Source of the DNA: Unio delphinus
Taxonomy: Eukaryota; Mollusca; Bivalvia; Unionida; Unionidae
NCBI GenBank assembly: GCA_029339505.1
Contig: JAQISU010000115.1
Location: forward strand, 10,243,001 to 10,307,000
Direction: 5' to 3'
DNA: 64,000 bases
In this document: in pieces, positions 1 to 12,412 of the stretch
How the letters are laid out: every line of letters starts with the position of its first letter
How positions within the stretch are numbered: the first letter of the stretch is position 1
Position numbers and translations under genes: made by a program
The notes under the pieces: generated by a model
Told to the model about the DNA's origin: nothing
The model's input: the letters and a program-made list of their open reading frames with translations, nothing else
The model's database searches: none

Positions 1-1483
1 CTGTTTGTCATAAGGGCGTGTTTCTACTAGCTGGGTATACCTAGTTATACTCTAGACTTAATTGACGATATCATATACAAGGCCATTTATTGGCAATGAA
101 AGCAATTTATATTATCATTTAGTAGGCTATTGAGTTACTGGGACAATGAGTTTGAAAATACAGTGATTTTATGTGAACTATTGATTATAAAACTTGAGGT
201 GCATGTAGTGATATGCATGACCAAGTGGTTTCAAGTGCTTGCCTTTATTGATCACTGCCATGTTACCTCTGCCCCTATGAGTCTTGGTCTCTTTTGGCCA
301 ATGTGGGTAAGTGAGTAGCTTCCCTTTGTTCTGGTTCTGACCAGGGTTTAATTTGGTTCCTACTCCTGCTATTGGCCTTGATTTATTTAGCTTGTAATGC
401 GCTGAGAAAATGCCTAAGCAACAACGTATGTGCAACTAGTCGGCTTATGACCTTTATGTGGCCTTATGTTACAGATCTGGAAAATGCAAACATAGAAACA
501 GAAAATTTGGACTCCAGTAAGATTGAAGGCAGTTGGTTTGCCATAAGTGGAGCTTTAGCTTACATTTTGTAATTAAACAAATACACCAAAAGTGATGACT
601 TTTTACCACTGAAATTGATGCCAGGCCATGGATAATGTACCTTTTTTTTGATGCCACCTTTAATAATTTCACAACATATATTAAGAGACAAACTCCAATT
701 CATGTACAGTAGAGTCGTTGGGATATCTGAAAGTTTCAAATAAAGCAGTATGAACAGTGATGGGATTTATGCAGTCTTCCATTGATTTTAATAAATATCT
801 AGCACCTGCGATTATCAAATCCCTGGACATACTGTGCACACTTATGACTTATAAATAATTTGAATTCCACAAGGAAACTTGGATATGTCAAAGAAGATCT
901 ATCACAGATCAAGTGCTATATGCCATGGACCTCATAATTGTCACACCTTGTGGATGAGATACTCTGAATGCCTTCATATTTTGCCTAATTGACAATCTTT
1001 TCTTCTTCTCAAAGAAGTTGGAGAAATTGATAACAAAAAAAAACCATAAAGCTTTAGGTATAAATATAGTCTTGTACTGCTTGGTTAATTGCCCTTATGG
1101 GTAAGATCATGGAGGATGTTGTGGACAAGGCACTTTGTGACTGAAAAAAAAATTCAAACATGAAACTTGTTCTGTAGCATGTAGCACAGTTTAGATTGGT
1201 TGAGTGTGCCATCATAAACATAATTGCTTATGAAGTTATGGCAGAAGCCTTACTTTCACGTTTTCACATGAAATGTTTTGCTTAATTAGAAAATCATAAA
1301 ATACATATACTATTTATTGATCTTAAGTGCTAAAACTGCTTGGAAAATTCCTTACAGTTAACAGTAGAATAAATACTACAAAAAATTTGCAAACATTTAC
1401 ATATTTAATAAGATTCAAAAGACTATAAAATATAAATGATTCCATTAATAATTTGCTCACCTTTGTTCACTTTTCAATTTCAG
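1..1483 (+). other. Upstream SNRNP70 intron, 3' part
   Basis: Sequence before the first visible exon. Apart from a decayed SINE-A head near 216-315 I recognise nothing. The short open frames here show no similarity. No exon encoding the U1-70K N-terminal region was found, so this is the 3' part of an intron that starts outside the window. Confidence 0.7.
216..318 (+). mobile_element. SINE-A, decayed tRNA-like head
   Basis: The segment reads GACCAAGTGGTTTCAAGTGC and then GATCACTGCCATGTTACCTC. It aligns by eye with the head of SINE-A at 51805-51867, including the A-box-like part and the CACTGCCAT..CACCTCTG segment. The rest of the element is not clear. Confidence 0.5.
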
Positions 1484-1538
1484 AGGAAAGAGAGAGCAGA
1501 ACAAATTGCGTACAAGCTGGAACAGGATCTGGCTTTAT
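1484..1538 (+). CDS. SNRNP70: SNRNP70 (U1-70K) internal exon a: pre-RRM helix
   Basis: First coding exon seen in the window. It is preceded by a pyrimidine tract and CAG acceptor (1481-1483) and followed by a GTAAGT donor at 1539. It reads 18 codons (RKERAEQIAYKLEQDLAL) plus one base and ends in phase 1; the split codon joins the next exon to give Trp. In U1-70K this is the charged helical segment just before the RRM; the human equivalent ends ETELKMW. U1-70K is a core protein of the U1 snRNP, binds stem-loop I of U1 snRNA, and acts in 5' splice-site recognition in the nucleus. This exon alone would be weak evidence, but the in-frame join to the next exon and the family order make it secure. 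Exons encoding the N-terminal part must lie upstream of base 1. Confidence 0.9.
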
Positions 1539-3438
1539 GTAAGTTTTGTCCTTTACCAGATATTTGTGTTTAACCATTGTCAGTATTGTATTCTTTTGAC
1601 AGGTCTTTAATACCTGTACAAGTTCATTGGTTATTATATGATTTGTAGTGGAAATTACCATATATACTCGTTTATAAAATGGGTCAGACTGCAAACATCT
1701 GATCTGCTATAGCATCATGCACCTGCAGATCATGTTCTATTTTGTTTGGTTTATGGATTAGTCCTAACAAACTGCACAGACTCGGATCTGCCAGTGCATT
1801 TCATGGCAGATCTGGGTTTATACCATAGGCAGTTGGATTCAACTTGAAAGCAAGTACATGTGGTAACTGATTATCAGTAATGTCATGCTCTATATGTACT
1901 GTTGAATGCCTAGGAATCATGAATTGTTTGGGGTGTTTTTAAGGCTATTTTATGAAACTGTTGTACAGCCAGTTTAGCACAAAAAAATATAAATTTTTTA
2001 TGCCTCCACCTTGAATGTGGTGAAGATGGTACTAGTCTTTTCAGTCCAGCTGTTTGATATGCTTTTAGGTCATCCATGAAAAATGTACTCCATAAAAAAA
2101 AAAATTATGGTAATATGTTAGGTGGGTCATACTATAAAATATTTTCAGCTGTCAGGCAATTCACAAGAATTTATTTCCTAAATTTATTGCATGTAAAAAC
2201 CATTTCATTTAACTTGAAGAGAACACCATCACCTAGTCTTGTGCCTTTTATAGGTTTAGTATTCTCTTTATATGGAATTTAATTTTTAAATGTAGCTTAC
2301 AGTCATCAAGAATAGGCCCCAGAATCTTATTTGCCAGATAAATCTTGCCATTGAGTGAGTGTTCAAGACGTAAGTCAGATGTTTGGAGTTTCTGCTATCA
2401 AAGATCAAACAAATTCTGATATAAACATTGCGTCTTGGTCTTGGTGTTATTTCAGTTGGTGTTTTCTCTGTTTATACATCACAGTTTCTGTGTTGTGGTG
2501 TTTTCCAACATGTTCCATTGTTGTGAACATGAGTTTTAGAGTCTCAACAAGACTTCCTCTATTGTGGTGGTTTTCCATAAAAAAAATTAATAAGGTCATG
2601 TGAAACAAATTAATATGATCCTTGCATCTGTCACTGCAATGCGCAGTTTTAGCTACTGTAATTTTATAAATATTTTCAGGTATACCAATATTTATTAATG
2701 AAAAATATCAAATGTAAGATTCTTTAATCCATAAAATTTCACTGAAGCCAATTCTTGTTGCAAAAACTTAAGGGCAAAAGATAATTGTGTGTATGAGTGG
2801 TATTACACAGAAGGTTGGAAAATATGAAAAGATTGCTTTTAGCACACAATTTTGAAGATATCTTGCATTCATCCAACTTGGGTACTTTGTGTGGAAAAAT
2901 TGATTGATCAGCATCTAATAGTCCATGCCTTCATTTATATTGTATGAGTTTAGGAGTGAGTTGTGATAGGAGTTGCTTATAAACTGAAATAAAGTTGCAT
3001 AATTGATTATTACATGTAATTCATGATCAATAAATGTAATGTCTCATTAGGACATAATGGTAACCGACTGAACTTGTACTGAAAATGCAAAGTCAGACAA
3101 ATTTACAACCACCTGTGGAGAGGTAGCTATCATTTTTAAAGAGAAATTAAAAAGTGCTTTTTAAGTCAATATTTTTGATAAATAAGCCATTGGAATCATG
3201 ACAATGGGACTAGATTAAATTGCAGGAAATGGATACCAGTTGCATGTGATATACATTTCAATTTTGTCACACAAAAAAGCCTTATGTCATGTGACACAGC
3301 TTGTAATATCTTGTAATTGCTTTTAAAATGGATTCAGATAGATTTTGTGCTGTACATTTTTTTATAATGATTTTGAATACAGGAACGACATTACATCGTT
3401 TGATTTACCATTTTTACATTTGCGGTTTTAACTTTTAG
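1539..3438 (+). other. SNRNP70 intron (first complete intron in window)
   Basis: A 1.9-kb GT-AG intron in phase 1. It holds the palindromic GATCTG repeats near 1681-1820. The rest is unremarkable AT-rich sequence in which I recognise nothing. The short open frame at 2355-2603 has no recognisable similarity. Confidence 0.85.
1681..1820. repeat. Palindromic GATCTG repeat, two adjacent copies
   Basis: At 1763-1820: CTAACAAACTGCACAGAC, then GGATCTGCCAGTGCA, a short spacer, then GGCAGATCTGGGT, an imperfect inverted repeat. A second copy (TGATCTGCTATAGCA, then TGCACCTGCAGATCA) lies at 1698-1731. The same palindrome recurs at 8.2, 11.3 and 23.1 kb. Confidence 0.7.
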
Positions 3439-3503
3439 GGGATCCGGCTAGTACTATTGGTAGCTCAACAGATCCCTACAAATCCCTTTTCATTGCAAGA
3501 ATT
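3439..3503 (+). CDS. SNRNP70: SNRNP70 internal exon b: start of RRM with RNP2
   Basis: Acceptor TTTTAG at 3433-3438, donor GTAAGT at 3504. With the T from the previous exon it reads W-DPASTIGSSTDPYKSLFIARI. The WDP motif and spacing match the family, and LFIARI is the RNP2 strand of the RRM (human LFVARV). The linker between WDP and the RRM (ASTIGSSTDPY) differs in sequence from the human one but has the same length. The exon is 65 nt and ends in phase 0. RNP2 carries one of the RNA-contacting aromatic positions (Phe here), so RNA binding should be kept. The next intron is about 22.8 kb. Confidence 0.95.
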
Positions 3504-4869
3504 GTAAGTATCTACTGTACTAAGTATTTTTATATATTTGGCTTATACTCCTCACATAGGTAAGTACTTCTTTCATTATGCTAGTTGCAGCATACTAACA
3601 TGTTTTCACAAAGCTTTTCCTTGTTTTATATGGATGTTATTATACTTTATTTTGGAGTCTATGTATGAAGCAGAATTTTTTGCTTGGGTTTGTTAAGATC
3701 GCAATTTTGCAGAATTCATGATTTTGTGAAAAGATTTATTCTGCATCATTACCAATGAAAACTTTTCTTGGAAATCTTGAATAGCAGATCAGGCGTATAT
3801 TTAGTTTAGTCATGGGTTAATTCTGGAACCAAATATTTCCTCAGCTTTGTTTTAAGTAAGAAGTTCCAGTGTCATGCCGCATATTTCAACTGTCATGTTC
3901 AATTTGCATGATGGAATGAATTCATTGCTTTTGTCTGGTGCCTACTTGTGTGGATTTCCTGCTTGGAGCAAACATCAAATTAAGAGACCTAAGTAATTTC
4001 TATGTCTGGAAACTGCTGTTGAAGTACTAGAATTCATGTCCAATAAAGTGCCTATATTTGAACAAAAAAAAAAAAGAAAATTGATTTTAAAGAAAAAAGA
4101 GTTCACAATATGACAATAATGGCTTTTTCAAGTAGGTTCTCTGACAACCAGAATTTAATTTTTTTCTGACACAACTCTTGATTTGCTGATAATATATTTT
4201 CTTGTACAAGCTATTACACATTTTTGTGTATCGCTCATTACTTGGTTTGTGTCATAATACAGCATTTTAAGGTTTAATATACCATTTTAAGCACAAGTTT
4301 TACACCTGTTGCATACAGGATCAAGATTTTGTTTGTAATTTATTTTATGACTGGTTCAGCAATACTTAATAACATTTTAATGTTATATATTTAACCATGT
4401 AATCTGCATGGAAAAAGGGAGTTAACCCAAGGATAAACTATTATGTAACATGTACAAGTTTTCTGTTTTGCATGCACACAATGGCTGTTGTGTACTTCAT
4501 CTTAAAGATGTCATTTGTTGTCTGTATATTAACTAGATGTCCATTTAGTTTCAGAAACCATCATGTAGAATTGCAAATATGTTATTGGCATTGTGTCTTG
4601 CACATGAGAGAATATTAATATTGGAACAGGTTGCTGTAAATATATAATTCTACAAGACTTACAAAATGACTGAGAAATTAGTTTGCCTTCCATCTGTAAT
4701 TTCTAGCAAGCTGTCTTACATGCTTCTTTAAGAAAATCTAATATTTCATAATTTTTAATTTCAATGTGGCAGACTGCAATAGAAAGTACATGGCACTAAA
4801 CAGCCCTGTTGATTAGATTACTATGACTGTTGAAAAAGCGAGAAAACATTCAAGTAGCTTCATGTGGTT

Positions 4870-4971
4870 ATTTCAGGGATTTTCCAGTGTTCCCCCTCTA
4901 CCATTTAGACTGATCGCCATGTGTGGCCTATCTTGTGCTGAAACATGGCCTTAAACCCTACAACAACAACT
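4870..4971 (+). mobile_element. SINE-A 3' fragment
   Basis: Carries the SINE-A 3' half: GGGATTTTCC, a CCATTTAGACTGATCGCCAT segment matching the consensus ..AATACTGGCCGCCAT, GCCTATCTTGTGCTGAAA, and a CTTAAACCCTACAACAACAAC tail. No target-site duplication is clear. Confidence 0.75.
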
Positions 4972-6549
4972 GTTTATGTGTAGTTAGTTTTAATTTTCAA
5001 AAAGAATCTGGGTTCTTTGCTACATTTGCCAGTTTTAATGTACAGAAGATTTACAGCAATGACTGGCCTTGCATATAAGGTTGATATGTGGGGAAAAATA
5101 TGTGCAGCTTTGAGAACAAGGTCAAGGGAAGTAACTTGTATGTAGGTGTCATAGCTTCTTCACAGAATAAAGAGCATAGCAAATTTCTTGATATTTCCAA
5201 AATTAGACAACTTTTTGAGATTTTGCCATGGGAAGAAAGAAATATGATTGAAAAGTAAATGAACTATTATGAGTTTTGTTGTCCAAGAGTTCTGTTGAAG
5301 CATATAACATTTTTGATGCAGGAATTAAACTAATTTTAGTTGAAAAACAAATTAACTGGAGTTAATTTGTTAGTGGGAATGTGTTTCCACTTTATGATGA
5401 GCAAGTATCACTAACTTTACTGGCTTTGACATTATCTTAAGTCTAGTTTCTTTCCTTTATTGACCACCACCAACCATTGTTTCTTTACTAAGGAGAGTAC
5501 AGTGATATCTTGCATAATTTCTCCTGTGATTGTCTTAGTTACTGTTTTAAATAATTATTGTAAGTTTGGGTGGGTGTTTTATTGAAAACAGCATTCTTTA
5601 TTGATGCATCAGATTGAGGTTTAAACTAGAACATTACTGAATGATGTGATGGAATGGTTGCTAATATGTATTGACAGGTATAGCCATACAAGGTATACCC
5701 ATCATTCAGCAAGCAGCTTTTAGGACAGTGCCGCATGCTGTGTCATGAATGGTGCACCGAATGAGTATCATTCCCATTACAGGGTCTTTTCTAAAGCAAG
5801 ATGCTATGGGTTTAGCTCTCCGCAACAAATTTAAAAAAATGTTTAAAACAATATCAGAAGTGGTTTTAATTATTCTGCATTGATAAAAAAAAAGGAATGG
5901 TCCTAATTGATTTCTGGAAATATTATTCTGTAAGTAGATCATCAGTCACTTCAATTGTTCTTAATTAGAACTTCGGGGGTTTGAAGGTTTATAGGACGAT
6001 GTGCATCTATAAGGGTCATCTGATAGAAAATTATACATTCTCACTAATAAATTAACTGAAAAAATATTTAAATTCATTTGCATGGTTTTAAGAAGGCATG
6101 CATTTATGAAATATTTTCAGCACATCCAAATTATCGATATATTCCATGGTCTTCTGCAACAAGGAAAATTAACTTGACTGTTTTACATGTTATAAGTAGC
6201 TCAAGAATTCCTGGTGTTTTTAAATTTTCATTGACATGCTCATGTTGTTTTTTTTTTTTTTTGGGAGGGCCACTATTGCAATTTGTGACATTTCTTTAAA
6301 TAAAATAAAAAGACAACAGTTGAAACCAAGTAATCTCGTGTTCAGATCGATGATCTTAATTAGACTTTCAGTACAATATAATGTACATTCTGTTCTGTGA
6401 TACACAATTAGAGATTTATGTGCTTTTAATAATTTGCACCTAAAAATGTATACAAAATTTATTATATTTCCAAGCCTATTTTAATTTTGTTTATTATTCA
6501 TTCTTTAAAATTGTCTCCCTTTTTTAAATGGAATGGTGAATTTTTTATA

Positions 6550-6579
<30 letters not shown>

Positions 6580-6581
<2 letters not shown>

Positions 6582-8048
6582 CCGCTCCCTCGATAACTCG
6601 CGCCCTGATAACTCGCGAACCCGCTTATAACGCGGTGTCTGGTGTGGATCCCGATTTTTACCCAAAGATAAAATATATTTTAAATTTTAAAAAAAAAATA
6701 TGCTGAACATGAAAAAACTATGATAAGAATTGGTAAATTAAACCTTTATACATTTCTCGTTTTATCATAAAAAAGGTGATTAATGCCCATAAAGATCGAT
6801 TCCATATTGTGAAATTTGCAAAATCTAAATAAGATATCATGTTCATGTTCAGGTTTATTTGTTGATACACCGTCATCAATCGCCGTAAATAAACAGTCTG
6901 GTGAAATAGCTATCAATGAAAACGTCTGGTAAATGCTAACAGGTGGCAACAGATAATGAAATAAACAACAATTAAACATCTTGCTGTGTGAAAACCACAT
7001 AATAATCCTTTATTTCAATTTCAATGTAAACATTATAATTGCAACATATTCTTTTCTATGAAAACATGAAAAGAGTCAATCAACCGTCACATCGAAACCC
7101 GCGAGTACTTCCGTGAGAACCTAATTACCTGCCTGCTTGTTTTGATCAACAAACTTGGCCAAGTGTTTGTTGCAATAAAATAATTCATTAAAAGAGACTT
7201 GTGTTGTTTTATCACTTATGTCTTGTGCATGGAATCAAGCATGTGACGATTTTGCTCGACGGCAGCGAAATCAGGGAGTAACACACAAAATTAACTGATT
7301 TTTTTCAAAACGCCGGGTCATTTGTCCAGCGTATCACAACGGGCATTTGTATTATCGTGTTCTAATTTACATTGTTTCAAATTTTTCATTTTATTTCTAC
7401 CACAATCAAATATATACACTGTATATGAATCGATCGATTGACATTGTTTCTCGAAAAGAGTCTATCAAATACGTCTAATTTGATTCAAACAATAAAAGAA
7501 GAATGTATCCAATTCAGCTCAAACATTAGTGACGTAATACACAATGCGTGAATCGGTACACGTGTTAATCGAAGCACAGGAGTCTGACATTTTATCAATC
7601 AACTACGGCGAAATCTCTGACAAAATGAATTCCCCTTATCGGTAATATCGTTTTTAAATATGTATTACCGATAAGGGGAATTCATGTTGTCAGAGATTTC
7701 GCCGTACTTTATTGATAAAGCGTCAGACTCCTGCGATCGAACGGAAACCACGTGGAATAATGTTTTCGATTAACTCGTCTATATACGGTAATTTATCCTG
7801 AAATTAATGTTGCTCTATGAGGAAAAAATAAACTACACCATTATGAAGAGATATTTATTCACAGTTAATCACAGCACGTTTATGAATTGAGTATTAAAAG
7901 CTATTTAAAAAAAACTGCCACCCACCCACCCTTTTGCCTTTGTATCGATCCTTCTGTTATTATAGGTCCCTCGAAAAACTCGCACCTCACTTATAGTGCG
8001 GTCGATGTTTTTGGACCCCGATGTGCGCGAGTTATCGAGGGAGTGGTG
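6580..8048. mobile_element. Non-autonomous TA-flanked DNA transposon, about 1.47 kb
   Basis: The left end reads CGCTCCCTCGATAACTCGCG and the right end is its inverse (CGCGAGTTATCGAGGGAG), flanked by TA within TA-rich (left) and TG-rich (right) microsatellites. The segment just inside the right end, 7962-8020, contains a second inverted part (TCCCTCGAAAAACTCGCAC). TA target choice and this end type resemble the Tigger/pogo group, which is an inference. No transposase is recognisable inside; the 84-residue open frame on the minus strand (6746-7000) matches nothing I know. It is more GC-rich with CpG than its flanks and carries a long central hairpin, listed separately. Confidence 0.75.
7577..7733. 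repeat. Long inverted repeat (about 70-bp arms, about 15-base loop)
   Basis: The left arm, from CAGGAGTCTGAC to CCTTATCGGTAAT (7577-7646), is repeated in inverse orientation from ATTACCGATAAGG to GTCAGACTCCTG (7664-7733). By eye only a few mismatches or one-base offsets are present (for example CAAAATGAATT against AATTCATGTTG). The loop is the AT-rich segment around 7650-7660. As intron RNA it would fold into one long hairpin. Confidence 0.9.
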
Positions 8049-8196
8049 TATGTGTGTGTGTTTATTTTTTATTATTTTATTGAGCCACATTCTATATGCA
8101 GACTGATTTCTTTCATCATTGTAACTTTTCAAGTTGGTGTTATTTGGTTTCTGTATTAGAAAGTCTTGTACCATAAGTACTTGCTTCTTTCCAGCT

Positions 8197-8267
8197 TTAA
8201 ACTGCACAGACCCTGATCTGTTGTGACATAATGCAATGACAATTCAGGGTCTGTGAATTGTGTTAGT
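8197..8267. repeat. Palindromic GATCTG repeat
   Basis: Outer arms AAACTGCACAGACCCTGA and TCAGGGTCTGTGAATTGTG are inverse complements with few changes, around a core GATCTGTTGTGACATAATGC. It is the best-preserved outer-arm copy of the family. Confidence 0.75.
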
Positions 8268-8341
8268 AAGTAGACCTAAGAATATAAACTGTGAGGTGCT
8301 GCCCTAATCAGGATTAATTTTGTTTGCTGTTGGTCTTGGCC

Positions 8342-8365
8342 AGTATATATATATATATATATATT
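8342..8365. repeat. (TA)n microsatellite
   Basis: A run of about 11 TA dinucleotides followed by TTGTG. Confidence 0.9.
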
Positions 8366-11254
8366 GTGTATTTCCTTAATAGGTTATGCAGGAGTAAATA
8401 GAAAGATTATACCCATGTTTGTGTTAATATACTTATAATGCATGTAATAATGTACAATAGTTTCTAAATCTTTTCGAGCACTTTAGTAAAATAATTCTTG
8501 GGTTTTGCAGTCAGAGGAAGAATGTCTTATCTTTAGGTGTTGTCATTTTATATTTTAATTGCACTGCTTGTTTTTCAGACTTTTGATCGTTGTTATTATT
8601 GATCGTTTCATTGAGATATCTCAGTTTAATCCTTATTGCATTGGGATTATGTTTCTATGAAGGAAATTAGAAGCAAATGAACATATTGGAATTGAGGTAG
8701 ACATCTTGACAGGAAAATCATTTCAGTCTGTGTTATACATGATGGATTGGTTTTTAAATGCGGTCAAACCGGATTAGATTTTTGTGGTAGAAGCTAAAGA
8801 ACTGTACTTGGCAGTGACAGTTGAGAAATACTTGTTAATATATGTCTCATGTCATTCCTTTAACCACTTTCATTCACTGCCTCCTCTAGAAAACTAGACA
8901 AATTAATGAATTCCCTGTTAGCCTGATCTGGCACCTGTCACAAAGGAGACTTGAACACGAGACTTTCCATATAGTACATGAATTTTGGCATGAATTTTAC
9001 GACTTTCTACAATGATTCAAGTATTCTCCCAACTTTCAATTATTTAAAATTTTCCTGTTAGGTGCTTGTCGTGATATAAGCAGTGGCCAAAATTCTATAG
9101 CACCCCTAGCATATTTCAGTTTTGAAGTAGATTACTCAAGTCCTGTGTGCTGCTGAAGTGTTGCTTGTGAGCTTTCTTGGTAGAGATCAGTGACAGAGAA
9201 AAACTATTTCATGTGAGGAAAACTATGACCAACTTTATTGCCTCCTTAGGTGCTGAAAATTTATGGCAATTTTAGTCAATAAGATTAACTGTTTTGAAAA
9301 CAAATTTTCCACAGCCTGATTGAGGAAATTTAAGACTGCCACAGCATCTTGTCATGACAAATAGTGTGAAGTTTGTGTATATCTGTAGAGTTGGTTGCAA
9401 ATAAAGTAGTACATGTAACCAGTGTTAATATTATGTTTTATTTATTTTTTTCTTCCTCGGATTTACATATAGTGCAGTACTGATCATTAAAGTGGATGGA
9501 GTTGGTGTCATGGTACAATTTTTCATAAATTGTCATTTTCTCCCACTTTTCACTAATTGCAAATCTAGAGGGTTGGCAGATCTTTTTATAGCATTGTTTT
9601 CAGTCTTTTTCTAGTTGAATGTCATACATATATTCTCCCGGTTCAGTTGATGTAGTCTGTGTAACAGCCATTAAGTCCCTTCCAGATTAATAATGAACTA
9701 TGATCACTGTTTTGAGAGGTACAATTGCATTTCCTGTGTCCCCAAGGAAAAACCTTGAAAGAAATTGAAAGACCATTTCTTGGCATGATTTCAAGAATAA
9801 TTGTCTCCAGCAAGGTCAGATAATGATGGCTAAACTTGTGATCGAAAGGGATTTTCTTTCTGTTGTATTGTTTCACAGCATCTTTTGATCTCTTAATTTG
9901 TCACTAGTTTCATCATCCACTATTGGATATTTAGAGACCAGCATTGATTATCAGAGAGTACAAGTCCACATTGTTGTAATCATTAAAAGAACTAGAAATG
10001 ACAAGATTAACCTCCTGCATGGTTGGCAGCAGATTTTCTTGTCCCATTAGTATAGTGCATTCATGAGATAATTTTGTTCTATTTCTCATTTACAAAATTT
10101 CCAGTAGCAAAAGTTGGATCATGGATTGATTCTATATCCATTGCAGAGCAAGGATTTTAGAGTTTCAAGGAATATATTATAATAAGGAAATAACTGTAGT
10201 CTGATTTCTGGAGAACCTATTGAAATGAAGATTATGTGTAGTTTCCATCAAGACAGATATTCTTGAATGTTACACATATTCACTAAAAACTACACGTGTT
10301 TACATGCTAAAGATTCCCTTGCAGTCCAACACATTTGTGTCTATACTGGCTTAAACAAAAGATATTGGAAAGCATGTACATCTTCTTAATTGTGGCAGAT
10401 ATGTTAGTTAAGTTATAAAAAAAATATATTGGGATTAAAAGCAATGCAATACACGTACAACTCTCCCTCGCTTTAGGGACATTCATTACGACGCGTTTCC
10501 CCCAAAGGGCACCTGTTGCCCATTAAGACAGTACTGTATGATCTGTTTCGTCCCTCTATGGCAGTATACGCAATGGATAGCATTATAAATACTGAGACTT
10601 TTGGGTAAAACTTGTAGCCTTTCAATGTCATCAGCAATTGTTTAGCTTTGATATGATTATTCATAAACAACATAATTTGTGGCAGTTACTTCCCTTGGAG
10701 TAGAGTGATTTTTTTTTGGGCTGACTGACAGCATTGTTAGTGTAATCCAAATTTTTATATTTTTTTGTGTCTCAGTCCAAATCTAGACTCTGTTGCAGAG
10801 CATTCGAGAATAGTGACACCTTCCTCATAAAAAATTAGGGTTAAGCATTAATAAGTTCATTTAATACAAAAGGTCAGGTAGTATTGTTTAGAAGTTTCTA
10901 GGTATGTACATGCACATTATGATTAACAGTAAATATCTATAATTAATGAATTTCTCTCTGCATTCTGAACATGCAATAGGAGCATATTGAAATTTATAGC
11001 TCCATACTCGTTAACTATATGGATGGAGTTTAGCTTTCATATAGTCTTTCAGAAAGTGATAGCCTGCTCTCTTATGGAACTAAATGGGGCCTAAGCTTGC
11101 AATAATAAAAGCCAGTGCAGTAGGACTTGTACTGACATCAATAGCAATTCACTGTAGAAGCTCTTGAATCATATGCATAATAATGCAGTAAAACTCCAGG
11201 CATATAACTTTTATATATCTATTTATATATTTTATATAACTACCATATGCTCTC

Positions 11255-11484
11255 CAATGCAAACACCGTAGACCTTGATCTGCTATTGCATAATGCACTG
11301 GCAGATCAGTGTCTGATTTGTTTCTTTCAACTAATAAATTGTGCAGCTGCCAATATGTTATGCACTGACAGATCTGTGTTTGTTCTGCTGACAGATCTGT
11401 GTTGTTTGTTCTACTGATTACTGCTAAAAAGCTGCACATAGATGGATCTGCCGGTGTATTATGCACCAGCAGATCTGGGTCTTT
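11255..11484. repeat. Cluster of palindromic GATCTG repeats
   Basis: Three to four units in about 230 bp. Unit 1 (about 11270-11318): TGATCTGCTATTGCA, TAA, then TGCACTGGCAGATCA. Unit 2 (about 11341-11385): GTGCAGCTGCCAATA and TGCACTGACAGATCTG, followed by a second CTGACAGATCTGTG at 11390. Unit 3 (about 11430-11484): GGATCTGCCGGTGTA, TTA, then TGCACCAGCAGATCTGGGTC. The open frame across it on the minus strand is a by-product. Confidence 0.8.
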
Positions 11485-12280
11485 GGAGTAAGATTTGTCT
11501 AATAAGTTATATATGTAAGCAGTTTGGAAGGGGGCTTAAATGAAAGGTTGTGCCTTGTTTAGAAATCGGTCCACCTTAAATAAATCTGTCTGATTTGTAT
11601 AGTTCAAGGTTGCCTTAATTAGATGGTTTAGATAATGTGTGTTCATTAGCACGTTGTAATTTGTGCCCATGTCTGAGTCTTCAACACAGGATTAATGAAT
11701 TCTTGTAGTTTTTTGAATAAATCAACAATGAACATAATTATTGAGTTACTGAATGAAAAGGCTTGCATTACTTGAATCTAAGCAGTAGAGCTGTAATGAA
11801 ATCCAAATGTCACATGGCTCCATGCTGTGTGGATCATGGTGTTGCACCAGCCATCATTAGTTATTCAACTTTTTCTCAGCAGTTTCTTATAATAGAGATT
11901 GGTCATTGCTGTGTGCTGCAGGGTTTGGTTCACAGGAGGTAATTTAATATTACCAAGAAGATCCAAAGCATCAGTGTATCTTTTGTACAAAATCCCCATT
12001 TTTGTTTGCCATTGTATTCTGATACACTAATCTTTTGCAAATTGTTTACTTGTTAGTTACTGGCTTGTACAATTTTAGGATGATTCAGTTTTGCTTTTTT
12101 TTGTCATTCCTAGATTTTATAATTATGCCATCCTGCTGATATATTTTGTGTTGATTGTTATAATCCATTTTGGATATGTTCATTAAATTCTAGGGACCCC
12201 ATGTATCAAATTGATCTAAAGTGCTTGCCATTAGCAATCACTGACAAGTGACTTTTCACCAATGACTTTAGTTAAAATCA

Positions 12281-12412
12281 GGCTTGGCCTGCAGCTTCCC
12301 ATGGGTCATTTGTTATTATCTGGGTTTTCCTGGGTTCTCCTTCAACCAGTTTACACTTGCTGCCTAGTATAGCGCATCATGTGCTGAAAATCACATTACG
12401 CCCACATAACAG
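12281..12412 (+). mobile_element. SINE-A, decayed 3' part
   Basis: Contains the SINE-A order AGCTTCCCATGGGTC, GGGTTTTCCTGGGTTCTCC, TTCAACCAG, then GCGCATCATGTGCTGAAAA and an AT-rich tail. It is considerably diverged from the copy at 49271. Confidence 0.6.

Noticed and set aside
10450..10570. GC-richer patch with CTCCCTCGCTTTAGGG that resembles a TIR end
   Set aside because: No inverse partner or target duplication could be found, so no element could be delimited.
11149..11466. 105-codon minus-strand frame
   Set aside because: Covers the palindromic GATCTG repeat cluster; repeated peptide words follow the DNA repeat.
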